Source: Spirochaetaceae bacterium
Lineage (GTDB): Bacteria > Spirochaetota > Spirochaetia > SZUA-6 > Bin103
Length of the DNA stretch: 20,731 nt
Assembly (NCBI GenBank): GCA_028818385.1
Contig: JAPPNY010000258.1
Span: 1-20,731 of the forward strand
Direction: 5' to 3'
Within the stretch, counting starts at the first letter, position 1. Every line of letters starts with the position of its first letter. The notes under the pieces were generated by a model. It searched no databases, had not been told where the DNA came from, and saw nothing but the letters and a program-made list of their open reading frames with translations. Both the position numbers and the translations under genes were made by a program. Of this stretch, positions 1 through 7,861 are shown piece by piece.

Positions 1-42
1 TCGCCCCATGATCCCAACCTGCCTCAAACCGTCCGCCCCGGC

Positions 43-71
43 TGAATAGTTACGGCTGCGCATGGTACTAT
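43..71 (+). promoter_or_regulatory. possible promoter of the FAH-family gene
   Basis: TACTAT at 66-71 matches the -10 consensus at four of six positions. A weak -35 (TGAATA, 43-48) lies 17 bp upstream. The -10 sits inside a perfect 6-bp inverted repeat, GCGCAT (58-63) and ATGCGC (70-75), so a repressor or a hairpin could act here. The inferred transcript would have a leader of about 57 nt before the GTG at 135. Read by eye only. Confidence 0.3.
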
Positions 72-122
72 GCGCGCAGTTCGGCCCCAACGCGGGCCGC
101 CATCAACCGACATCCCCGACAC

Positions 123-127
123 GGAGG
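123..127 (+). promoter_or_regulatory. ribosome binding site, FAH-family gene
   Basis: GGAGG lies 7 nt upstream of the GTG at 135. It decides in favour of this non-ATG start, because no other in-frame start near it has a Shine-Dalgarno sequence. Confidence 0.7.
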
Positions 128-134
128 CAACCAC

Positions 135-995
135 GTGAAGCTCGTCTTTTTCGACGACTACCGACTCGGCGTGCTGCGCGACGACGGCGTCGTCGACGTC
201 TCAGGCGCCGTCGCCGATCTGCACCACCACTCCGCCCAGGCACCCAGCGCCCAGGCGCTGCTCAACCAGGTCATCGCGGGCTGGGACGGCTGCCGCGACG
301 CCATCGCGTCCGCCGCCGCATCCGGCACCGCGCGCCCGGTCGACCAGGTCACGCTGCGCCCGCCCGTGCCGCGTCCCGGACAGCTCGTCTGCCTGGCCGG
401 CAACTACATCGAACCCGACCACCCGGAGAAGGAGACCTTCAACGCCTTCCTCAAGTCGCCCACCTCGGTCATGACCACCGGCGACACCGTGGAGCTGGCG
501 GACGCCGACGCCACGGTGTTCCACTTCGAGCCCGAGTTCGCCCTGGTCATGGGCAAGCCGGCCGCCAAGCTGGCCGCGGATGACGCCTTGGGCAGGATCT
601 TCGGCTACACCCAGTTCATGGACGTCTCCGCGCGCGGCCTGCCCGGCGGCTTCTTCCTGGGCAAGAGCTGGCACACCTTCGGCCCGATGGGCCCCGTGCT
701 GGTGACCGCCGACGAGATCCCGGACCCCAACGCGCTCGGCATGCGCCTGTGGGTGAACGACAACCTCAAGCACGACGTCAACACCGGCGAGATGGCCCGC
801 CACGTGCCGGAGTTGCTGGCCGAGGTCACCGCGGTCGTCGCCCTGGAGCCCGGCGACGTGGTCTCCACCGGCACCCACCACTACGCGCTGTCGCCCATCC
901 AGGACGGCGACGTGGTGCGCATGTCCATCGAGGGCCTGGGGCCGGAGCTGTCGGTCGACGTCACCGATCCGCGCAAGCGCACCTGGGACCGATAG
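135..995 (+). CDS. fumarylacetoacetate hydrolase family protein
   Basis: This 286-residue protein belongs to the FAH superfamily, metal-dependent enzymes that cleave or isomerise C-C bonds in small keto acids (acylpyruvases, fumarylacetoacetate hydrolase, homoprotocatechuate-pathway isomerases). The metal site is visible as E132 and E134 in FEPEFALVMGK, D163 in FMDVSAR, and the lysine of GKSWHTFGPMGP (177). The N-terminal ~75 residues are the variable lid-like domain. The C-terminal family motif, usually GTPxGVG, reads STGTHHYALSP here, so the active-site loop is unusual and the substrate cannot be named. The protein should be cytoplasmic. The start is GTG with GGAGG 7 nt upstream. The gene ends 86 bp before the binding-protein gene of the ABC importer, which has its own likely promoter, so it may be functionally but not strictly transcriptionally linked to the operon. 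Family assignment is firm; the reaction is unknown. Confidence 0.9.
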   Translation: MKLVFFDDYRLGVLRDDGVVDVSGAVADLHHHSAQAPSAQALLNQVIAGWDGCRDAIASAAASGTARPVDQVTLRPPVPRPGQLVCLAGNYIEPDHPEKETFNAFLKSPTSVMTTGDTVELADADATVFHFEPEFALVMGKPAAKLAADDALGRIFGYTQFMDVSARGLPGGFFLGKSWHTFGPMGPVLVTADEIPDPNALGMRLWVNDNLKHDVNTGEMARHVPELLAEVTAVVALEPGDVVSTGTHHYALSPIQDGDVVRMSIEGLGPELSVDVTDPRKRTWDR

Positions 996-1019
996 GAACG
1001 CAGAACGCAGCCGCGATCG

Positions 1020-1048
1020 TTGACACCCATGCACGATTGCGCTACCGC
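1020..1048 (+). promoter_or_regulatory. likely promoter of the ABC transporter operon
   Basis: A consensus -35, TTGACA (1020-1025), is followed after 17 bp by TACCGC(T) at 1043-1049, a weak GC-rich -10. The element lies entirely between the FAH gene and the binding-protein gene and would give a leader of about 30 nt. The strength of the -35 carries this call; the -10 is poor. Confidence 0.45.
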
Positions 1049-1070
1049 TACCGGATGCCATCGAGCACGT

Positions 1071-1076
1071 AGGAGG
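1071..1076 (+). promoter_or_regulatory. strong ribosome binding site of the solute-binding protein gene
   Basis: A perfect AGGAGG ends 5 nt before the ATG at 1082. It is the strongest Shine-Dalgarno sequence I noticed in the window, as expected for a periplasmic binding protein needed in excess over its permease. Confidence 0.85.
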
Positions 1077-1081
1077 TTTCG

Positions 1082-2950
1082 ATGAAGAAGGCACTTCGCA
1101 CATCGATCGCACTGGCCCTCGCGGGCCTGCTCGCCAGCGTGGCCGCACACGCCCAGACCATGGACTACAACGAGGCGCCCATGCTGGCCGAGATGGTCGC
1201 CGCGGGCGACCTGCCCCCGGTCGCGGAGCGCGTCTCCGACGAGCCGCTGGTCCGGGAGGTGCTAGGCGAGATCGGCCAGTACGGCGGCACGCTGCGCCGC
1301 TGGGCCCCCGACGCCATCGGCGGCTGGATCCAGTTGAACTACTACCGCGGCCTGGGAGACAACGGCGGCTTCGGCTTCATCGTCCCCTACGACCTGGCGG
1401 GATACCTGGACGACGGCGTGCACTTCGGCGGCCTGGACCCGCTGTACGCCAAGGAGTACCAGTTCAACGACGACTTCACGGAGCTCACCGTCTGGCATCG
1501 GCGGGGCGCCAAGTGGTCGGACGGCCATCCCCTGACCGCCGACGACATCGTCTGGTCCATGGAGAACGTCGGCCACGACGAGAACATCTACCCGAACGGC
1601 ACCTGGTGGTCGCACTCCGGCGGCGAGCCCGTCAAGGTGGAGAAGATCGACGACTACACGGTCAAGTACATCTCCGCGGTCCCCAACCCGGACCTGACCC
1701 TCAACGTGTCCAACTTCTGGGCGGTGTACCCCAGGCACTACGCCGAGCAGTTCCACCCCAAGTTCAACTCCGATGCGACCTACGAGGACTTCAAGAACAA
1801 CACCGAGCTGCGCAGCATGGACGATCCCGGCGCCATCCCGCAGATCGGTCCCTGGGTCGTCACGCAGCTCGATGACGTCGACGGGTCCCGCGCCACCCGC
1901 AACCCATACTATCCCGTGGTCGACCCCGAGGGCAACCAGCTCCCGTACATCGACCACATCCACATCAGGATCCTGGCCGACCAGCAGACGGCGGCGCTGG
2001 CGGTCATCCAGGGGCAGATCGACCTCCAGGGCCGCGGCATGCAGGGGTTCCAGAACTACCAGGTCATGAAGGAAGGCGAGGCCGCCGGCGACTACCAGGT
2101 CCTGGCCTGGAAGGGCGGAGCGTTCCAGGGCTACCTGAAGCTGGCCCTGGAGCCCTCCGACGAGAACCTCGCCAAGCTCATGCACCAGGTCGACTTCCGG
2201 CGGGCGCTGTCGCTGGCCATCAACCGGGACGAGATCAACGAGGCCCTCTACTTCGGACTGGCGCAGCCGTCCGGGACGATGGTCGGCCGCGACTCTCCGT
2301 TCTACGACAGCCGCATGGAGGCGTACGCCGGGTTCGATCCCGACGAGGCGAAGCGCATCTTCGCCGAGCTGGGGCTCAAGGACACCGACGGCGACGGCAT
2401 CCTGCAGCATCCCGACGGCCAGAACGTCACCATCATCATCGACACGCCCACCGACCGGTTCGTCAACACCCCGCAGACGGAGATGGTGATCCGGCACTGG
2501 CGCGACGTGGGACTCGACGCCATCATGAACGCCGTCAAGCGCTCGGTCATCTTCGAGAAGATGCGCGCCTATGACATGCAGGTGGTCATGCACTGGGGGC
2601 CGTCCCTGCAGGTTTCCATGCCGTGGGTGTTCCGATCGGGCGGCTACAACCCGGAAACGCAGACGCTCGGCACCAAGTACCAGAACCCGCCGCCGGAGTT
2701 CCTGGCCGCCTGGGAGCTGGAGCAGCAGGTGATCTCCGCCACCGACCCGGAGTCGTACTCGGCCCTGACCAAGGAGCTGTGGATCATGGAAGCCGAGGAG
2801 GTGACGAGCTGGATCGCGATCACCTCCGACTTCCCGGTGATCATCATCCGCCACAACCGCGTCGGCAACGTGCCGGACGTGGCGACCGCCCAGAAGATGG
2901 AGTACTCGGCCTATCCCGACCAGTTCTACATCAAGTACGAGGCGAGCTAA
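1082..2950 (+). CDS. ABC transporter substrate-binding protein (SBP_bac_5 family)
   Basis: A 622-residue secreted extracellular solute-binding protein of the oligopeptide/dipeptide/nickel type (SBP_bac_5). Residues 1-24 form a Sec signal peptide: MKK, a hydrophobic core, then cleavage after AHA before QTMDY. There is no lipobox, so it should be free in the periplasm. The mature N-terminus carries the leader seen in the long (>600 aa) branch of the family, ending in IGQYGGTLRRW. The family feature of alternating lobes is visible in segments such as WSDGHPLTADDIVWSMENV and VDFRRALSLAINRDEIN. In that long branch several members bind oligosaccharides rather than peptides (established for Thermotoga homologues). 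Combined with the glycosidase-like gene downstream, this makes a carbohydrate ligand plausible but unproven. It delivers solute to the permeases encoded at 5719-6834 and 8876-9871. It is the first gene of the operon, with its own promoter and strong RBS. Confidence 0.93.
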   Translation: MKKALRTSIALALAGLLASVAAHAQTMDYNEAPMLAEMVAAGDLPPVAERVSDEPLVREVLGEIGQYGGTLRRWAPDAIGGWIQLNYYRGLGDNGGFGFIVPYDLAGYLDDGVHFGGLDPLYAKEYQFNDDFTELTVWHRRGAKWSDGHPLTADDIVWSMENVGHDENIYPNGTWWSHSGGEPVKVEKIDDYTVKYISAVPNPDLTLNVSNFWAVYPRHYAEQFHPKFNSDATYEDFKNNTELRSMDDPGAIPQIGPWVVTQLDDVDGSRATRNPYYPVVDPEGNQLPYIDHIHIRILADQQTAALAVIQGQIDLQGRGMQGFQNYQVMKEGEAAGDYQVLAWKGGAFQGYLKLALEPSDENLAKLMHQVDFRRALSLAINRDEINEALYFGLAQPSGTMVGRDSPFYDSRMEAYAGFDPDEAKRIFAELGLKDTDGDGILQHPDGQNVTIIIDTPTDRFVNTPQTEMVIRHWRDVGLDAIMNAVKRSVIFEKMRAYDMQVVMHWGPSLQVSMPWVFRSGGYNPETQTLGTKYQNPPPEFLAAWELEQQVISATDPESYSALTKELWIMEAEEVTSWIAITSDFPVIIIRHNRVGNVPDVATAQKMEYSAYPDQFYIKYEAS

Positions 2951-2966
2951 GGGAGAACGGTGAGGA

Positions 2967-3015
2967 ATGGAGTCTGTCGAGATCGGCGCGTCAGCGGCTA
3001 TCCGACAGACTCCAT
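2967..3015 (+). repeat. 13-bp perfect inverted repeat after the binding-protein gene
   Basis: ATGGAGTCTGTCG (2967-2979) is exactly complementary to CGACAGACTCCAT (3003-3015). Three further pairs (GAT/ATC) follow a single bulged A, leaving a loop of about 16-17 nt. The repeat starts 16 bp after the stop codon and has no following T-run, so it is not a standard terminator. In many importer operons a stem-loop just after the binding-protein gene protects its mRNA from 3' decay. That role is inferred here. Confidence 0.75.
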
Positions 3016-3073
3016 GACCTCAGGCGGGGCTGGGCCAAAACCGGAGCCGAAGGCGACAATTTTGGGGCGGCGT

Positions 3074-3109
3074 GACGGGCCGCACGTGATCCCGATCACC
3101 GACGGGCCG
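3074..3109 (+). promoter_or_regulatory. palindrome with CRP/FNR-like spacing, flanked by direct repeats
   Basis: GTGATCCCGATCAC (3086-3099) is a perfect palindrome that reads GTGA-N6-TCAC, the half-site arrangement of the CRP/FNR family. It is bracketed by two copies of GACGGGCCG (3074-3082 and 3101-3109). It lies 30 bp upstream of the ATG at 3130. No convincing promoter is visible beside it, so operator function is only suggested. Confidence 0.35.
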
Positions 3110-3129
3110 GCCGCCCTCGACTGAACCCG

Positions 3130-4209
3130 ATGGACACCGGACAGCCGCCGACCGTCGGCGCCATCGAGCTGGGCAGGGACTTCTTCCGCGAGGTCGTCAG
3201 GCCGGCGATGGAGCGGGTCTGTCCCCGCCACCTGGAAGCCGCCGCCTGCGGCCGCTTCGGCATGGGCAGCGAGTGCCTGGGCATGGACGACGCGGTCAGC
3301 CGCGACCACCATTGGGGTCCCAAGGTCGACATCCTGCTGCCGGACGGCCTGTTCCGGGAGACCGACCCCGCGATCTGGGCGAAGGTGGCCGAGTGGTTCC
3401 CGGCCTCCTTCCACGGCTTCCGGCTGGAAGCCGGCTACGTCGGCGGACCCGGCCTGGCGCCCGAGGCGATCGGCTCCTTCCTGAGCCGGACCATCGGCCG
3501 CACCACCCCGCCCGCGAGCGACACCGACTGGCTCGACATCCCGGAAGAGGACATCGTGCACGTGGTCAACGGCGAGGTCTGGCACGATCCGTCAGGCGGG
3601 TTCAGCCGTATCCGCGCCGTGTTCGACGGCTACTACCCCGACGCCGTCTGGAAGCGGCGCATCGCGCACTGGTGCCGCTACGCCAGCGGCATGGGCCTCT
3701 ACTGGATGCAGCGCGCCCGCCTGCGGGACAACCTCGTCTTCCTGCACACCTCGTTCGCGAACACGCTGAAGCGCACCATCGAGCTGGCCTTCCTGCTGAA
3801 CCGCACCTACTTCCCCTACGACAAGTGGCTGTATCCGCTCTTTCACCGCCTGGAGCACCTGGCTCCCGACATGGTCCCCCTGATCGACGAAGCGACGGCG
3901 GACGGCGCCACCTGGGAGCGCCGCTTCGAGATCATGGAGACCCTGCACGAGCTCCTGGACCGGCGCATGGTCGAGCTGGGCTTGGTGCGCCCGCATCCCC
4001 GCTTCAAGCCGCACGCCACCTCCGGGTACCGTCTGCTGGAGTGGTGCTACCGCGACCTGTTGCACGCGATCCCGCGCGAGCTATTCACGCACGTGCCCGT
4101 GTGGGACCAGAAGTACTTCGAGGCGTTCACCACCGGCTACGTCGCCGATCTCACCGACGACGTGTGGCAGGACATGCTGCACCTTGAGAAATCGGACACG
4201 CGCTCATGA
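3130..4209 (+). CDS. DUF4037 domain-containing protein (nucleotidyltransferase-like)
   Basis: A 359-residue cytoplasmic protein without signal peptide or membrane helices. The segment around residues 44-67 is the DUF4037 hallmark: G46-S47, then LGMDD (50-54) and SRDHHWGPKVD (57-67). A Gly-Ser followed by spaced acidic residues resembles the nucleotidyltransferase fold. A second family landmark is FPYDKWLYP at about 228-236, similar to the helical C-terminal part of small nucleotidyltransferases. What it modifies is unknown, and I have not recognised a characterised homologue. It sits inside the importer operon, 179 bp after the binding-protein gene and 10 bp before the glycosidase-like gene, with the latter's Shine-Dalgarno overlapping its stop. 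Co-expression with carbohydrate uptake is therefore likely. No strong RBS precedes ATG 3130, so the start is less certain than the family. Confidence 0.8.
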   Translation: MDTGQPPTVGAIELGRDFFREVVRPAMERVCPRHLEAAACGRFGMGSECLGMDDAVSRDHHWGPKVDILLPDGLFRETDPAIWAKVAEWFPASFHGFRLEAGYVGGPGLAPEAIGSFLSRTIGRTTPPASDTDWLDIPEEDIVHVVNGEVWHDPSGGFSRIRAVFDGYYPDAVWKRRIAHWCRYASGMGLYWMQRARLRDNLVFLHTSFANTLKRTIELAFLLNRTYFPYDKWLYPLFHRLEHLAPDMVPLIDEATADGATWERRFEIMETLHELLDRRMVELGLVRPHPRFKPHATSGYRLLEWCYRDLLHAIPRELFTHVPVWDQKYFEAFTTGYVADLTDDVWQDMLHLEKSDTRS

Positions 4210-4213
4210 GGAG
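4208..4213 (+). promoter_or_regulatory. ribosome binding site deciding the start of the glycosidase-like gene
   Basis: GAGGAG ends 6 nt before ATG 4220 and overlaps the stop codon of the preceding gene. It favours ATG 4220 over the in-frame upstream start at 4184, whose extra 12 residues are not conserved-looking and would overlap the DUF4037 gene. Confidence 0.7.
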
Positions 4214-4219
4214 AATCAC

Positions 4220-5722
4220 ATGGCCGACTTCGCGCTGGGCTCGCTGAAACCACGGGGGACACGCCGCGTCGTCTACTGCAGCGACCCGTCCAACACCACG
4301 CGCTTCATGACCGAGGGCCGCGCGACGCCGGAAGATCTGCGCGGGGTCGTGCGCAACTACGCCGAGGCGCAGGCGATCGACACCGTGGTGCAGGAGGTCT
4401 TCAGCCAGGGGTGGAGCCACTGGTGGCGCGGGGAGTCGTGCGAGTGGGACGCCCGCCCGCACCACCAGCGGCTGGTGCCGATGATGGACGACGGCGTGAT
4501 GCCGATCCAGGTCTACGCCGAGGAGTGCCACCGGCACGGCATCGAAATGATCGCCGGCTTCCGGATGAACGACCGCCACGGCCACAACGCCGACTGGTTC
4601 GCCAGGCTGGCGCAGGACAAGCCGCACTGGATCCTCAAGGGGTACGACCCGTCGTCGCCGCGCACCACCGACCCGCGCAGCTACGAGCTGGGCTGCGCGC
4701 TCAACTACGCCGAGGAGGAGGTGCGCGACTTCCTGTTCGCGGTCATGGAGGAGGTCGCCACCCTCTTCGACGTGGACGGCATCGAGTTCAACTTCACCCG
4801 CCTGCCGGCGTGCTTCCCCCTGGGCGAAGCGGAGCAAAACCACGCGATCCTCACCGGCTTCGTCCGGCGGGTGCGCGCGATGCTGGACGCGGTCGGGGCC
4901 AGGCGGGGCCGCCGGCTCCTGCTGGGCGTGCGCGTGCTCCAGCACCTGGACGGGTGCCTGCGGGCGGGGTACGACATCCCCGCCTGGATCGGCGAACGGC
5001 TGATCGACTACGTCGTCCCCGGCGACATCGGCTTCACCGATCCCAACCCCCGCTTCGAGGAGTTCGTGCGGCTAGCCCGCGACACGGACTGCTACGTGTA
5101 TCCGCAGGTACAGGAGTGGCTGGGCTACAACCACCGCGACCTGACGCAGACGCCCGAGCACTACTGCGCGACGGTGCGCAACTTCTACGGCGCCGGCGCC
5201 GACGGGTTTTCCACACAGAACGTCTTCGATGTCTCGCGCTTCCCGATGCTGCGGACGCTGCGCGACCCGGAACGGGTCGACGAGCACGACCGCCACTACG
5301 CCTTCTATCCGATCTGGGGGTCGAACGCCGGCCGGCGGGCAGGGTACAAGGGCGACTTTCCCTACCGCGCGGAAGAGATCATCCTGCCGCGGGACGCGCC
5401 GGGCACGCGGGGCAGGATCCGCTTCCGGCTGTGTGAGCATCTGCCGGAGGACTCGCCCGCGGAGCTGCTCTGCCGGCCCGCGATCGTGCCGGGCGACGAG
5501 ATCGAGTTCGATCTCAACGGCCAGCGGGTTCCGCCGGAGTCGGTCCGCTGCGAGTGGCCGGACTCGGAGGGTGAGCTCCCGGTGTGCCGCTTCGCCCTGG
5601 GCTCCCCCCCGGCGGTGTACGGGGACAACCACCTGGGCATGCGGCTCGTCGCGGGAGCCCCCGGCGCACGGGACCACGTGGTCCTGCACGAGGTCGAGGT
5701 GCTGGTGAAGGGGAGGCCGTGA
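4220..5722 (+). CDS. putative glycoside-hydrolase-like TIM-barrel protein
   Basis: A 500-residue protein without a signal peptide, so probably cytoplasmic. The N-terminal ~350 residues resemble the hypothetical glycoside hydrolase families related to GHL10/DUF187. These include HRHGIEMIAGFRMNDRHG (105-121), the helix-strand pair YAEEEVRDFLFAVMEEVA (163-180), and the strand VDGIEFNFTRLP (185-196) with D186 and E189 placed as in TIM-barrel hydrolase active sites. Later strands include YVVPGDIGFTDPNPRF and CYVYPQVQEWLGY. The C-terminal ~130 residues look like a beta-rich accessory domain. It could process imported saccharides. No characterised member is recognised, so substrate and even activity are open. 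Its stop codon overlaps the start of the DppC-like permease gene (GTGA), which ties it firmly to the transporter. Confidence 0.7.
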   Translation: MADFALGSLKPRGTRRVVYCSDPSNTTRFMTEGRATPEDLRGVVRNYAEAQAIDTVVQEVFSQGWSHWWRGESCEWDARPHHQRLVPMMDDGVMPIQVYAEECHRHGIEMIAGFRMNDRHGHNADWFARLAQDKPHWILKGYDPSSPRTTDPRSYELGCALNYAEEEVRDFLFAVMEEVATLFDVDGIEFNFTRLPACFPLGEAEQNHAILTGFVRRVRAMLDAVGARRGRRLLLGVRVLQHLDGCLRAGYDIPAWIGERLIDYVVPGDIGFTDPNPRFEEFVRLARDTDCYVYPQVQEWLGYNHRDLTQTPEHYCATVRNFYGAGADGFSTQNVFDVSRFPMLRTLRDPERVDEHDRHYAFYPIWGSNAGRRAGYKGDFPYRAEEIILPRDAPGTRGRIRFRLCEHLPEDSPAELLCRPAIVPGDEIEFDLNGQRVPPESVRCEWPDSEGELPVCRFALGSPPAVYGDNHLGMRLVAGAPGARDHVVLHEVEVLVKGRP

Positions 5723-6834
5723 GCGAGGCGGCGATCCAGACGGCGATCGCGGAGGCAGCGTCGATCCGGAGCGTGCGGGCGCTCATGTGGCGCCGCTTCA
5801 GCAAGAACCGGTTGGCGGTCGTCAGCGGCGTGATCCTGGTCGTCCTCTATGCCATCGCCCTGTTCGCCCCGTTCTTCAGCGCCTATCACCACGACGCGTT
5901 CCACGTCACCTTCAAGTTCGCCCCCCCGCAGAAGGTCCATTTCAGGGACGAGGAGGGCAGGCTCTCGCGTCCGTTCGTCTACGCCCGCGAACGGAGCATC
6001 GACATGACGACCCTGGCGATCTCCTACCGGGAGGTGAAGACGACGAAGTACCCGATCCGCTTCTTCGTGGCCTCGGAGCCCTACAAGCTGGTCGGCTTCA
6101 TCCCGATGAGCGTGCGGCTGTACGGCGTGGACTCCGGAGCGACGCTGTTCCTGTGGGGGACGGACACCCTGGGCCGGGACATCCTGTCGCGGGTCTGGAC
6201 CGGCGCGCAGGTCAGCCTGTCGGTCCCGCTGGTGGGCACCCTCATCACCATTGTCCTGGGATCGATCCTGGGGGTGGCCTCCGCCTACTTCGGCAGGATG
6301 GTGGACAACGCCATACAGCGGATCATCGAGCTGTTGATCTCCTTTCCGCAGATACCGCTGTGGATCGCCCTTTCGGCCGCCATCCCCGTCACCTGGCCCT
6401 CGGGGTTCGTCTATCTCGGCGTGGTGGTCATCCTGTCGCTCATCGGCTGGGGCAGCCTGGCGCGCGTGGTGCGCGGCAAGGTGCTGGCCTACCGCCAGGA
6501 GGAGTACGTGATGGCGGCCCGCGTTGTCGGCTCCAGCCACTGGCGGATCATCAACAAGCACCTCCTGCCCGGCTCCCTCAGCCACATCATCGTCGTCGCC
6601 ACGCTGGCCATACCGGGCACGATCCTCGGAGAGAGCAGCCTGAGCTTCCTGGGCATCGGCATCACGCCGCCGCTGACGAGCTGGGGGGTAATGCTGAAGG
6701 ACGCCCAGAACGTGCAGGCGCTGGTTCACCACCTGTGGCTGGCCATTCCCGGGCTCATGATCATCCTGGTCGTGCTCTGCTACAACTTCTTCGGCGACGG
6801 ATTGCGCGATGCCGCCGATCCGTTCGCGACGTGA
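5719..6834 (+). CDS. ABC transporter permease, DppC/OppC-like
   Basis: A 371-residue inner-membrane permease of the oligopeptide-type importer. TM1 is at about 33-53. The family motif WGTDTLGRDILSR is at 146-158, just before TM2. The EAA loop that docks on the ATPase is at about 262-284 (EEYVMAARVVG through HLLP). The closing motif FFGDGLRDAADP is at 357-368. The stretch from about 59 to 140, between TM1 and the GTDTLGRD motif, is much longer than in peptide permeases such as DppC and is probably a periplasmic domain. The GTG start at 5719 overlaps the stop of the previous gene by 4 bp and has GGGAGG just upstream. It pairs with the DppB-like protein at 8876-9871. Confidence 0.93.
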   Translation: MSEAAIQTAIAEAASIRSVRALMWRRFSKNRLAVVSGVILVVLYAIALFAPFFSAYHHDAFHVTFKFAPPQKVHFRDEEGRLSRPFVYARERSIDMTTLAISYREVKTTKYPIRFFVASEPYKLVGFIPMSVRLYGVDSGATLFLWGTDTLGRDILSRVWTGAQVSLSVPLVGTLITIVLGSILGVASAYFGRMVDNAIQRIIELLISFPQIPLWIALSAAIPVTWPSGFVYLGVVVILSLIGWGSLARVVRGKVLAYRQEEYVMAARVVGSSHWRIINKHLLPGSLSHIIVVATLAIPGTILGESSLSFLGIGITPPLTSWGVMLKDAQNVQALVHHLWLAIPGLMIILVVLCYNFFGDGLRDAADPFAT

Positions 6835-6838
6835 TCCC

Positions 6839-7861
6839 ATGACCGCAGACCCTTCCGGAAGCCAGAAGCTGCTCGAAGTCAGGGACCTGCGCACCTGGTT
6901 CCACACCGATGACGGGATCGTGCGCGCCGTCGACGGCGTGAGCTTCGATATCGCGACCAACCGCACCGTCGGCATCGTCGGCGAGAGCGGCTGCGGCAAG
7001 AGCGTGACCGCTGCGACCATCCTGCGGCTGGTGCCGAGCCCGCCGGGACGCATCGAGGGGGGATCGATCGCCCTGCACCGGGAGCACGAGGTCGTCGACC
7101 TGGCGCGGGTTCCGCCCAAGGGCCGCAGGATCCGCGAGATCCGGGGCAAGGAGATCGCGATGGTCTTCCAGGAGCCGATGCGCACGCTGAGCCCCATCTA
7201 CACCATCGGCTACCAGATCATGGAGAGCGTGCTCATCCACCTGGACATGGACAAGGCGGAAGCCAAGGAGTACGCCACGGAGATGCTGCGTCGTGTCGGC
7301 ATGCCCGACCCCGCGCAGCGAGTCGACGAGTACCCCTACCAGTTGAGCGGCGGCATGCGGCAGCGGGCCATGATCGCCATGGCCCTGTCCTGCAGGCCGC
7401 GGCTGCTCATCGCCGACGAGCCGACCACCGCCCTGGACGTGACCATCGAGGCGCAGATCCTCCGGCTCCTCCGGGACCTGCAGGCCGAGTACCACATGTC
7501 GATCCTGTTCATCACCCACGACCTGGGCGTCATCGCGCAGATGGCCGACGACGTGATCGTCATGTACCTGGGCCGGATCATGGAGCAGGCGCCGGTGGCG
7601 GAACTGTTCGCCAATCCCCGGCACCCCTACACGCAGGCGCTGTTCCGGTCGGTGCCGTCCATGGCCACCGCTCCCAAGTCCAAGCTGGAGGCGATCACGG
7701 GCTCGGTGCCCGACCCCATGACCGTCATCGAGGGCTGCCCGTTCGCGCCGCGCTGCGCCCACGCCACCGACCGGTGCCGGACCCAGCCGGAAGTCACGCC
7801 GGTCGGCCCGGACCACACCGTCGCCTGCTGGCTCTACCCGGAGGGCGGCGATGCCCCCTGA
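6839..7861 (+). CDS. ABC transporter ATP-binding protein, DppD/OppD-like
   Basis: A 340-residue cytoplasmic ATPase subunit that powers import. From the ATG at 6839, Walker A is GESGCGKS (about 48-55), the Q-loop glutamine is in VFQEPM (about 111), the ABC signature is LSGGMRQR (169-176), Walker B is LLIADEPT (D193, E194), and the switch histidine is in ITHDLGV. The C-terminus has the oligopeptide/dipeptide transporter extension with cysteines in [15 protein letters not shown], where OppD/OppF relatives can hold an iron-sulfur cluster. The start is 4 bp after the permease stop. An in-frame ATG at 6809 would overlap the permease gene and adds ten charged residues not seen in the family. It works with the ATPase encoded at 7851-8879. 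Confidence 0.93.
   Translation: MTADPSGSQKLLEVRDLRTWFHTDDGIVRAVDGVSFDIATNRTVGIVGESGCGKSVTAATILRLVPSPPGRIEGGSIALHREHEVVDLARVPPKGRRIREIRGKEIAMVFQEPMRTLSPIYTIGYQIMESVLIHLDMDKAEAKEYATEMLRRVGMPDPAQRVDEYPYQLSGGMRQRAMIAMALSCRPRLLIADEPTTALDVTIEAQILRLLRDLQAEYHMSILFITHDLGVIAQMADDVIVMYLGRIMEQAPVAELFANPRHPYTQALFRSVPSMATAPKSKLEAITGSVPDPMTVIEGCPFAPRCAHATDRCRTQPEVTPVGPDHTVACWLYPEGGDAP

Noticed and set aside
201..1148. Long open frame on the minus strand opposite the FAH gene
   Set aside because: It is a GC-rich shadow of a gene with clear family motifs; its own translation is His/Gly/Val-rich without any recognisable domain.
1262..2854. 530-codon minus-strand open frame opposite the binding-protein gene
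   Set aside because: The composition (Val, Asp, Leu, His) and absence of motifs are typical of an antisense shadow in high-GC DNA.
6809..6838. Upstream ATG for the DppD-like ATPase
   Set aside because: It would overlap the permease gene and add ten charged residues absent from the family; ATG 6839 begins 4 bp after the permease stop.
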